Assembly (NCBI RefSeq): GCF_010091925.1
Contig: NZ_WVID01000013.1
Span: 124,001 to 188,000 of the forward strand
Reading direction: 5' to 3'
DNA: 64,000 bases
DNA from: Nostoc sp. B(2019)
Lineage (GTDB): Bacteria; Cyanobacteriota; Cyanobacteriia; Cyanobacteriales; Nostocaceae
Shown here: piece after piece, positions 9,243 through 17,800 of the stretch
How positions within the stretch are numbered: the first letter of the stretch is position 1
Layout of the letters: each line of letters opens with the position of its first letter
Notes under the pieces: model-generated
Seen by the model: only the letters and a program-made list of their open reading frames with translations
Databases searched by the model: none
What the model was told of the DNA's origin: nothing
Translations under genes and position numbers: made by a program

Positions 9243-10229
9243 TTATAAACAGAGGATTGCAACGGTGATGTTGTCATGTCCGCCAGAGTTGCAGGCAAAT
9301 TCGACTAGTGAATGGGAGATGGCGATAGCTGCGCCAACGTCTGCTGTAGGATGCCCAAAGAACTGTAGGGCGATCGCATCTGTATTTGATGTCTGCTGTA
9401 TAATTTTTGCCAAGTGCGAGGCTTCTGGTGCATAGTTCCACAATCCATCGGTACATAGCAGCAAGTATCCTGAACCAGGAATAGTAAAGTGTACGATTGA
9501 GGGGTCAACATTTTCAGTTGCATCTGCCCCTAGCCAGCGGGTAATTGCATGAGCATGAGGCGATTGTCTGGCTTCTACTTCGGTCATTTCCCCGGCTGCT
9601 ACCACCTCCCTAAGCCAGGAATCATCCTTAGTCAATTGCTGGGAATTGTTGTCAGAGATCCAGTAAGCGCGACTGTCACCAAGCCAACCAATGGTAGCGG
9701 TATGGTCTTGCACGAGAGCGGCAACAATTGTGGTTGATGGGTGTTCCGAATTTATACTATTTACATAAGGGATATTACATACAGATTGTAGAGCAGTGGC
9801 AAAGGCTGATTTCATTGCTGACTCTGGATTTTCTCCTTTTTCCCAGGCAGTAGCTAGCGCTAAACACGCACTTTCAGCAGCAATTTGGGCTGCTACATCA
9901 GATTTATCGGAACTGGAAACTCCATCACAAACTACAAGGATATTTGTCTGAGCGTTATTTAGCTGTTTTAGGGCAAGGAAGTCTTCGTTACGGTTGTGTT
10001 TGAGTCCGCGATCGCTTATACCTGCCAAATGCAAGTCAATTGTTACTTCTAGCCGATCCCTTTCCCGCATTTCTTTACGGAATCCACAATTATTGCAGAA
10101 TCCTTCATCATCAATTGCCTCAATTCCAGCACCGCATTTTTCACAACCGTTAGCTGTAAGAGATGTCCCACATTCTTCACAGAATTTATCACCCGCCAAG
10201 ACACAAGCACCACAGTTTGAACATTGCAT
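9243..10229 (-). CDS. PP2C-family protein phosphatase with N-terminal zinc ribbon
   Basis: 328 residues. The N-terminus (about 1-55) holds a double zinc ribbon (CSNCGACVLAGDKFCEECG and CEKCGAG...CNNCG). The PP2C catalytic domain (about 68-328) shows the metal-binding motifs KHNRNEDF, VCDGVSSS, GWLGDSRAYW, LLLCTDGLW and GGHDN. It should remove phosphate from Ser/Thr residues with Mn or Mg. It is 53 bp downstream of the kinase gene on the same strand, the classic kinase/phosphatase pair. The dispersed repeat at about 9181-9215 lies downstream, between this gene and the VWA gene. Confidence 0.93.
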   Translation of the reverse strand: MQCSNCGACVLAGDKFCEECGTSLTANGCEKCGAGIEAIDDEGFCNNCGFRKEMRERDRLEVTIDLHLAGISDRGLKHNRNEDFLALKQLNNAQTNILVVCDGVSSSDKSDVAAQIAAESACLALATAWEKGENPESAMKSAFATALQSVCNIPYVNSINSEHPSTTIVAALVQDHTATIGWLGDSRAYWISDNNSQQLTKDDSWLREVVAAGEMTEVEARQSPHAHAITRWLGADATENVDPSIVHFTIPGSGYLLLCTDGLWNYAPEASHLAKIIQQTSNTDAIALQFFGHPTADVGAAIAISHSLVEFACNSGGHDNITVAILCL

Positions 10230-10282
10230 AATACACTTAAACTCTTAACCCTTGACTCTTAACCCTTGACCCTTGACTCTTA

Positions 10283-12460
10283 TCAAAACAAAGTTCTAGG
10301 ACGCACTCGATTTGCCTCATCAACTAAGCGGATTTTTTCATTTCCATTTGCTAGGTGTGCCATATCGCGCAAAGCTTTTTCTAGCCCTTTTCTTAAATGC
10401 ACTTCCTGGAATGGCTGTCCCAAAATTGTCAAGTCAGAAGCAGCTTGTAACTGCCGCGAAGTTAGCAAGTTGAGGGCAGTATCCAAAACTTGTTGAGTTA
10501 GTCGATAGCGATCTATCCCTTCTAAGGTGAGTGCTTCAATTGCCGTTGAAGCCGCCTGTAGTTCTTGGGTTCCGGGGACAGAACGATCGCGATTAATTAA
10601 AGTACGAGCAATTTCTACGCGCGATCGCGTAAACAAGTTGGAGGTTTGAGGTATACGTTCCAACGCCGCCACCGCACCGTTGCGATCGCCCATAGCACAA
10701 AGGCAACGAGCCAACCCAAACGCCGCAGATACATAACCGGGATCAGTACGGGATACTAGGTCATACATTTTAATTGCTAATTGGTAATTTTGCGCCTGCT
10801 CCGCCGTCAGCCCCAGCGCTAGCTTAGGAGCCACTTCCCCTGGTAGGTCAAAATAAACTTGGTCAAATGCTGTTTGTGCCTCTTGGGATTTCCCCTGTGC
10901 CATCAGCAATCGACCCCGATACCAGAAAATTCGCCAGTCCCAAGGGTCTTTGGCTTCGACTGCTGCTAAAGCTTGCTCTACATCGCTGTATTCATTTATT
11001 TCAATGAGAGTATTTGCCAAGCGGAACCATGCTTCACTGGTATTACCAACTTGCTTGGCAACAACCTCTAAACTAACAGCCCGCTTGACTGGATCGGCGA
11101 TCGCACTGGCATTGAGTACTGCATTGAAGCCAGGATCGTTAGAGTCTAAAATCGGTACAGGCAATTGCTGGTAGTCGATTTTTATTGGTTCAAAATCGCC
11201 ACTATTGGTTAGAGCGAGCATATCTCCACCAAATAGGTTACTAGCAGATGGACGGGGGATATTAGTTGAGAGAGCCACCACTTCCCGCAGCACACCCAAC
11301 AATTGATCTGCCATTTCATCCGCCGACTGAAAACGGTCATCAGGGTTTTCAGCCGTTACTTTAATCAGGAACCGATAAAGTGACTCTTGCTGGGCAAACA
11401 GAGGTTCTTCTTGGGGACTAGGCAGTTTATAAAGGTGTTCTTTGTTAAAACCCCGAATATCAGTCAGCAGTACCGCTAAGGTTCTACCTACGGTAAATAG
11501 ATCCGAGACGACTGTGGGGCCTTCACCTGCTTCGGGAGCACTGTAGCCCATAGTGCCGTAGATATCACCATCGGGGTCATCGATGCGGCGGACACCACCT
11601 AAGTCAATTAACTTCACGTCGCCGCCCTCGACCATGATGTTATCTGGCTTGAAGTCGCAGTATACTAAGCCCAAAGAATGCAGATAGGCAAATGCGCTGA
11701 GAATGCGGTGAATATAGGCGATCGCCTCCGCTACTGGTAACGGCCCCCGACTCTTGCGAATTTCCCTGAGAGTCTTACCACCGACATACTCCATTACGAT
11801 AAAACCCTCGCTATCGTGGTTAACAAAGTTGTAGATACCAACGATGTTGGGGTGTTTCACCGCTGCAAGAAATTGCCTTTCTGCGACGGCGACGGCTGCG
11901 CTAGATGCATCTTCAGTATTTAGCAATCCCTTGAGAACAACGTAACGAGACAGAGTTTTATCGAAGCCCAAGTAAATCCAACCTAAACCACCATAAGCGA
12001 TCGCCCCTTTAACTTCATATTGCCCTACAACTAAATCACCTGGATGGAGGGTAGGAATAAACGAAAACTTTTGTCCACACTTGCTGCAAAATCCCTTTTC
12101 CCGTCGCAGTTGGTTATTGCAATTCGAGCAGAAGCGCTTGTTCTCTGGTACTTTTGGGTCAGGGATAATAGCTTTTTCTGGCTCCGTTGAAGGCAGATCC
12201 GGCACAGAAACAAGTCCTGCCCCTAACTGCTTGCGACTACTGCGGGCAGAAGTGCTACTAGTACGCCGCGAACCTTGGGAACGTTTAGTTAATGGCGAGG
12301 AACCAGTACCCGTAGTAATGGGTGAACTCCTACTTGTGTTAGCCGTACTTTGCTGCTGGCCAACCAACGGAGTTTTTACCGCTGCAAGTCCGCAGACATT
12401 ACAGTAATCATCTTCGATAGTACCAGTACATCCATTTCTTGAGCAGGTTAAGCCTTCCAT
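10283..12460 (-). CDS. PknG-like Ser/Thr protein kinase with zinc ribbons and TPR tail
   Basis: 725 residues. N-terminal zinc ribbon (CSRNGCTG...CNVCG), a Ser/Thr-rich linker, and a second ribbon (CSNCNNQLRREKGFCSKCG, about 111-130). The kinase domain spans about 145-405: glycine loop AYGGLG, VVLKG lysine, catalytic loop YCDFKPDN and IDLGG in place of the usual DFG. YCDFKPDN and LGG are the PknG-type variants. About residues 450-720 form TPR repeats, again as in PknG. The downstream PP2C, VWA and FHA genes make a complete write/erase/read set. The start ATG has no strong Shine-Dalgarno, but the zinc ribbon begins directly after it. Confidence 0.92.
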   Translation of the reverse strand: MEGLTCSRNGCTGTIEDDYCNVCGLAAVKTPLVGQQQSTANTSRSSPITTGTGSSPLTKRSQGSRRTSSTSARSSRKQLGAGLVSVPDLPSTEPEKAIIPDPKVPENKRFCSNCNNQLRREKGFCSKCGQKFSFIPTLHPGDLVVGQYEVKGAIAYGGLGWIYLGFDKTLSRYVVLKGLLNTEDASSAAVAVAERQFLAAVKHPNIVGIYNFVNHDSEGFIVMEYVGGKTLREIRKSRGPLPVAEAIAYIHRILSAFAYLHSLGLVYCDFKPDNIMVEGGDVKLIDLGGVRRIDDPDGDIYGTMGYSAPEAGEGPTVVSDLFTVGRTLAVLLTDIRGFNKEHLYKLPSPQEEPLFAQQESLYRFLIKVTAENPDDRFQSADEMADQLLGVLREVVALSTNIPRPSASNLFGGDMLALTNSGDFEPIKIDYQQLPVPILDSNDPGFNAVLNASAIADPVKRAVSLEVVAKQVGNTSEAWFRLANTLIEINEYSDVEQALAAVEAKDPWDWRIFWYRGRLLMAQGKSQEAQTAFDQVYFDLPGEVAPKLALGLTAEQAQNYQLAIKMYDLVSRTDPGYVSAAFGLARCLCAMGDRNGAVAALERIPQTSNLFTRSRVEIARTLINRDRSVPGTQELQAASTAIEALTLEGIDRYRLTQQVLDTALNLLTSRQLQAASDLTILGQPFQEVHLRKGLEKALRDMAHLANGNEKIRLVDEANRVRPRTLF

Positions 12461-12540
12461 TAGGACATTCCTACGATTTTGTCATTAGTCATTTGTCATT
12501 AGTCAAGCGTCTGTATTTATTCTCCCCTCCGCCCCTCTCC

Positions 12541-13776
12541 TTACCGCTTTTCATTCAATCGCTTCTCATATCGAGATACTAATTCAGCGGCTTTATCTAA
12601 AGCAGTTGGTTGTGTGTAGAGCAGTTGCTTTGCCTCCTCGGCTAGTTCGGCTAAGTGAGGATCTTCTATCAGTCCTCGTGCTAGTGCCTTAGCTTTGAGA
12701 GCATCAAGGCGTCCGCGTAGCTCCCGACGAGTTTCTAGAGGAGCGCTATTGGCTGTATATGCTTGTTTTTCCAATCCTATGTACTCTCTGGTTTTGATAG
12801 TCCAATTTTCTAAACCAACCATAACCGGATTTACTAAACCCTCCGCCAGCTTAGTTTCTAATCTTGTTAGCCATTGGCTGAGCGCATCGATTTGCACCTG
12901 AGTCAATGGAGTCGCCAGCATTGAATGATCCACGACTTTTTCCTGGCTTTCCGCAAAAGCTGCGATAGATTTTGAGTTGAGTTTTTCTAATTGCTGTAAT
13001 AAATCGTGAGCGATCGCAAATTTATCTCGTATTTGAGCTTGCTGTTTAGCCTCTTGCTCTAAAGCTACTTTCACCTGTGCTAACAATGGCTGAATTTGCT
13101 GCTTTATGTCCTCACTCACTCCCAGAGGATCTTGCTCAATGCGATCGCGCAAGGAAGCGATCGCCTCACGAGCTCGAACAAGTTCATTGAGGGAACCTTG
13201 ATCTAGCGATTCAGCTAATTGTTGCAGTGAGCGAATCTGAGTTTCCGCATTTGTCAGCATCAAATCCAAATCTGTCCAAGCAGCTTCAACAGCTAGAAGT
13301 GTGTCCCTAGCAACAGAGAACGCGTCTGTCATGACTTCAACTAGCAGTGCGGGGGTAATTGTATTTACCTTCTGGGGCCCAGTTAATAGTCCTCTTTGTG
13401 CCAGTGGCATTTGTACAGCAGGTAACTCAATTGAAGCTCCTGTTAGCAGTTGTTTAATCTCGTCTATTTCTTGTCCCACCATCAAAAAGCCAATTTTCTG
13501 CTCTCTTGGTAAAAAACGCGGTAATTTTTGGCGCAGCTTGGTTGCTTGATCAACCGTTTGCACCAACAAATCGAAGTATTGAAACAACTTGTTTACTGAC
13601 TCCAGCGCTGGGGTGACTCGCGCCGCAGTGATTCCCGTCAAATGCGCCCCCGGAAAACCAGGGCTACCACAGAGGCGTTGATATGTTGGCAGTTCTTGCA
13701 GTTCGAGAAGATTTTGACTAGCAATTTTGACTTTGTTCTTCCAGTCGGCTAAAAGTTGATCAATTTCAACTGCCAT
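12541..13776 (-). CDS. Coiled-coil hypothetical protein at the head of the kinase operon
   Basis: 411 residues, almost entirely helical with repeated Leu/Gln/Glu heptads. It has no signal peptide, membrane segment or enzymatic motif. I do not recognise a named family. It is the first gene of the - strand block and ends 80 bp before the kinase start, so it is probably co-expressed with the kinase/phosphatase/FHA/VWA set. It may be a scaffold or substrate. A short repeat-like spacer (GTCATTTGTCATTAGTC) separates it from the kinase gene. Confidence 0.75.
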   Translation of the reverse strand: MAVEIDQLLADWKNKVKIASQNLLELQELPTYQRLCGSPGFPGAHLTGITAARVTPALESVNKLFQYFDLLVQTVDQATKLRQKLPRFLPREQKIGFLMVGQEIDEIKQLLTGASIELPAVQMPLAQRGLLTGPQKVNTITPALLVEVMTDAFSVARDTLLAVEAAWTDLDLMLTNAETQIRSLQQLAESLDQGSLNELVRAREAIASLRDRIEQDPLGVSEDIKQQIQPLLAQVKVALEQEAKQQAQIRDKFAIAHDLLQQLEKLNSKSIAAFAESQEKVVDHSMLATPLTQVQIDALSQWLTRLETKLAEGLVNPVMVGLENWTIKTREYIGLEKQAYTANSAPLETRRELRGRLDALKAKALARGLIEDPHLAELAEEAKQLLYTQPTALDKAAELVSRYEKRLNEKR

Positions 13777-13907
13777 AGCGATCGCTCCTATACAAAAGAG
13801 GTCTTCCCAGACATTGGTAAGCAGCAGGGGAACTATGCAATTATATGTATATTTTTTTAATCGTTATAAATATGCTAACCCCGAAAATTATAAAACCCGA
13901 TAGCCGC

Positions 13908-13988
13908 CTAATTGCCGCTGCCTCCCTTGCTGCTACAGTAGTCCAGAAGGAAGATCGCTATATCTGCAATTAATCCAAAGCCCGTCAT
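13908..13988 (-). CDS. Possible 26-residue hydrophobic peptide
   Basis: An ATG-started frame reads MTGFGLIADIAIFLLDYC and ends in a Ser/Gly-rich tail before TAG. The composition (a single hydrophobic helix and a small polar tail) looks like a small membrane peptide. The Shine-Dalgarno is weak (AAGG too far upstream). It lies upstream of the coiled-coil gene on the same strand and could be a leader or chance frame. Confidence 0.2.
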   Translation of the reverse strand: MTGFGLIADIAIFLLDYCSSKGGSGN

Positions 13989-14175
13989 GATAGCACAAAT
14001 AGCCTTACGTTTATCACAAAATCGTAAAAATAGGAGTCAAAAACTGTCAAAATATTTGTTGCCAAAGGCTCCTAGCAGTTCTAAGTCCCATCAGGAGTAA
14101 AGTCTAGCTTAGCTGCAAAAAAGTTATAGTTGGTCATTATTATTTATTAACTGTTTTAAATATTTTAATTATTTG

Positions 14176-14298
14176 CTTAAGTGTCTTAAATGTCTTAAAT
14201 GTCTAGTTAATTATTCACTTAAGTGTCTTAAATGTCTTAAATGTCTAGTCAATTATTCACTTAAGTACCTTAACTGGCTTAATTGTCTACTTAATATT
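14176..14298. repeat. 42-bp tandem repeat, two full copies plus a degenerate third
   Basis: Units start at 14176, 14218 and 14260 with CTTAAGTGTCTTAAATGTCT. The first two are nearly identical and the third is diverged. Each unit contains an inner 9-10-base repeat (GTCTTAAAT). The period and lack of coding potential fit the long tandem repeats of heterocystous cyanobacteria. Confidence 0.85.
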
Positions 14299-14593
14299 GT
14301 CTTACCTGCTATTGCATTTTCTTGATAAAGCTGAGATTATTTGGAAGCTTAGGTTAAGCATGTTAGTTTAAAGAAGCAAGTTTATTTAATCAAATAGTTA
14401 ATCTTTTACTTTAATAGATGACTAATGTGCTAAAAATTATCTTGAATAGATTTAAATAATAAAAGATGACTATTCCTAAATCAACCAAACATTGATTATA
14501 AAAAGCAAAAGTAAGTTTTATTCTCTCTATCAGAGCAAATCAGATATTTTACTGGAGAATCATTGGGTATTCAATAAACTTAAATCTATTAAC

Positions 14594-14845
14594 TTATAAA
14601 ATTTGTCGGAATAAAAACTTGCTGATTGTAGCCAGACTAAGAGCTCTCAAAGTAATGCCCAAAATTGATTGATGATTATTATAAAATTCGGAGTTAATCA
14701 AGGAATTATCACTATAGTTTAGAATTACGATAGCTGTTTTATCAGGAGTCACGCCAGTTTTAGTAGACAAATTCTCAGTTGTTATTTCATTGGCAATACG
14801 TTTAGATTCTTCTAATCCCTTATGTAAAACCTGATTAAGATACTC
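14594..14845 (-). pseudogene. Decayed open frame upstream of the NRPS
   Basis: On the - strand a frame of 83 codons is open from just after a TAA to the stop at 14594-14596. It reads as protein-like sequence (KGLEESKRIANEITTENLST, then TPDKTAIVILNYSDNSLINS). It has no ATG; only an internal GTG could start about 50 residues. Composition and even residue mix suggest real coding ancestry rather than chance, but I do not recognise a family. It occupies what should be the promoter region of the + strand NRPS gene. Confidence 0.35.
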
Positions 14846-14896
14846 TTATCTGGCAGGATTTTACTGCTAGTAAAAGTAATTAATGAAAATAATTTT

Positions 14897-17800
14897 ATGA
14901 CTACACAGCATTTTTTAAAACATATTCCTAAGCAGAACATTACTATTGCAGCTACATTTACAAGCGAACCAATTGAGGATTCCCTATCGTATTGGCTTGC
15001 AGAAATAGGAGTTCCTTATTCAATAGAGTTTGCTCCTTACAATCAGGTATTTCAAGAACTACTCAATCCAGCCAGCCTTTTGGCTAACAATCAAGATGGA
15101 GTTAATATAGTTCTGGTTAGATTTGAGGATTGGGAAGTAAATAAGAATCGTCTACAACTAACGGTTAATGATGATCTAAAAGCACAAATTATTGGCGATC
15201 GCTTACGCCACACCTTACCAAATCACTTAGAAATTGCCCACCTTAACCAGTACGAAACCGAGTATCTTTATCAAGAAATTTTTGGCGATCGCGTCTATTT
15301 AAAACATGGAATTGTCTTCAATGAAGACGACTGTATAATCGATGTCGGAGCGAATATTGGTCTATTCACCTTATTTGCTCAGCAAAAATCCCCAAAAGGG
15401 ACTATTTATGCTTTTGAGCCTGCACCCCACGCCTTTGACAAGTTAGAGACTAACGCCAAGCTCTACTGTCAAAACACTCATCTTTTTAATTGCGGATTAG
15501 GTGGTGAAACCAAAGAAGAAACCTTTACTTTCTACCCCCGATCCTCGGTTTTCTCAAGTTTTGCAGCTGATACTGAGCAAGATGAAAAAGCTATTCGTTC
15601 AATCATTATTAATATGCTGCAACGCGATAGTTCTCTAGATGAAGAGTCATTAGAGCGCCTAGCTGATGAATTTCTTAAGGATAGACTGGAGCGAGAAACT
15701 TATCAGGCTCAGCTGCGGACTCTTTCAGAAATTATCGAAGAATACAAGATTGAAAAGATTGATTTACTGAAACTAGATGCTGAAAAAAGCGAGTTAGCAA
15801 TTCTCCAAGGAATTAAAGACAATCACTGGTCACTGATTAAACAAATAGTCATTGAAGTGCATGACCAAGAAGGCAGTACGATTAAACAGGTCATGCGCTT
15901 ACTTGAAGACAAAGGCTTTAAATTTGTTGTCGATGAAGAGTCTATGTTGCACGGTTCAGGACTCTATAATATCTACGCTACTCGCCTCAACCAAAAGCAC
16001 AACCCAGTATCACAGCAATTTGGACAAAACGTAACTCAAATAGAGCAAACCGTCAGAGATTTTGGCAGTGCTTTGAAAACTGCAACAACACGCTCATCAA
16101 ATCCCTACTTGGTCTGTATCTGTCCTCCATCTCCAACTACTGATACAGCGTCTAACATCTTACATGAAAGAATGCAAGAATTGTTAGCAGCCGACCTTAA
16201 GAATGTCAGTGGTATACATCTGATAAAAAGTCAAGAATTGACTAGTATTTACCCAGTAGAAGAGTACTACGACCCTTATGGAGACGAATTAGGACATATT
16301 CCCTACACACCAACCTTTTTCTGTGCTCTTGGGACGATGCTGGCGCGGAAAATCTTTGCCTTGAGAAGCTATCCCTACAAAGTAATTGCCCTTGACTGCG
16401 ACCATACCTTATGGAACGGTATTTGTGGGGAGGATGGAGTTGCTGGAGTGAAAATCGATCCACCATTGCGATCGCTACAAGAATTCATCGTAAGGCAGCA
16501 AGCAGCAGGAAAGTTAATTTGTCTGTGTAGTAAGAATCAAGAAGAGGATGTATTTGCAGTCTTTGACCAACATCCAGATATGTTGCTTAAGCGCCATCAT
16601 CTCGTCAATTGGCGGATTAACTGGCAATCTAAATCGGAGAATCTGAAGTCTTTAGCCACCGAACTACAACTGAGTTTAGATAGCTTCATTTTCATTGATG
16701 ACAATCCAGTTGAGTGTGCTGAAGTTAGAGCAAACTGTCCAGAAGTCTTGACTCTCCAACTTCCGCAAGAGTGCGAGACGCAAAGCTATCAGCCAAAGGC
16801 TGTACGCATCCCGCAATTTTTAGAGCATATTTGGGCTTTTGACCAACTCCAAGCCACACAAGAAGACCAACAAAGAACTAATCTCTATCAACAGAATGTT
16901 CAACGCCAGCGTTTACAACAGGATTCTCTTTCCTTTACTAATTTTCTCGCGCAACTTAACTTAGAAATTGAGATTTCTCCAATGCAAAACGAGCAACTTT
17001 CGCGGGTTGCTCAACTTACCCAACGCACCAATCAATTTAACCTCACAACAATCCGATGGTCTGAAGCTGAAATTCAACAACTTTGTAATTCAGGAACATT
17101 AGAGTGTCGAGTGGTCAAGGTAAAAGACCGCTTTGGAGATTATGGCTTAGTAGGTCTGTTGTTGTTTGAAGCTCAAGAAAATGCACTAGTTGTAGACACT
17201 TTTTTACTGAGTTGTCGAGTACTTGGTCGGGGTGTAGAGCATAAAATGCTGTCCTATTTAGGAACTCTTGCTCAAGAAAGAGGATTGGGACAAGTCGAGC
17301 TTTTCTACACACCTACCAAAAAGAATCAACCAGCTAGGGATTTCCTAACTAGTGTTGGTAGACAATTTCAGCAAGAAAAAGATGGTGGTTGGTTATTCGA
17401 GTTTCCATCTCAAACCGCATCTGAGAGTAGTATTATACTTATATCCGATATAGATACAATAGATAAAGAGTCCGATAAGAAGTTGGTAGAAGCAGCCTCG
17501 TTGGAAGGTAAGAAACTACTTGTATCCGATAGGGATAACGTAGATAACAAGCCTGATCAAGAAGCGAAATTCATATCTAATAACTCGTTAAAAATAGCCT
17601 CCGCCGCAGACTTCTTTGAGCGCATTGCTCGGAATCTATATAGCCCCCAACTCATCCTCAAAGAAATTACATCCCGACAACAACGCCAACGTCCTCAGTT
17701 AGATATAGAATTTGCTGCTCCTCGTACCCCTATAGAAAAGGCGATCGCACATCTATTTGCAGAAGCGCTCAAACTTGACAGAGTAGGTATTGATGATAAC

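Larger units (their letters stand above)
13777..14896. other. 1.1-kb AT-rich intergenic region between divergent blocks
   Basis: This spacer separates the - strand signalling block from the + strand NRPS cluster and must hold both promoters. It contains a possible 26-codon - strand frame (13908-13988), 42-bp tandem repeats (14176-14298) and a decayed - strand frame (14594-14845). I could not fix a convincing -10/-35 or NtcA-type site by eye. Confidence 0.7.

Noticed and set aside
14176-14298. Possible CRISPR array
   Set aside because: The repeats are directly adjacent (42-bp period) without spacers and the third copy is degenerate.
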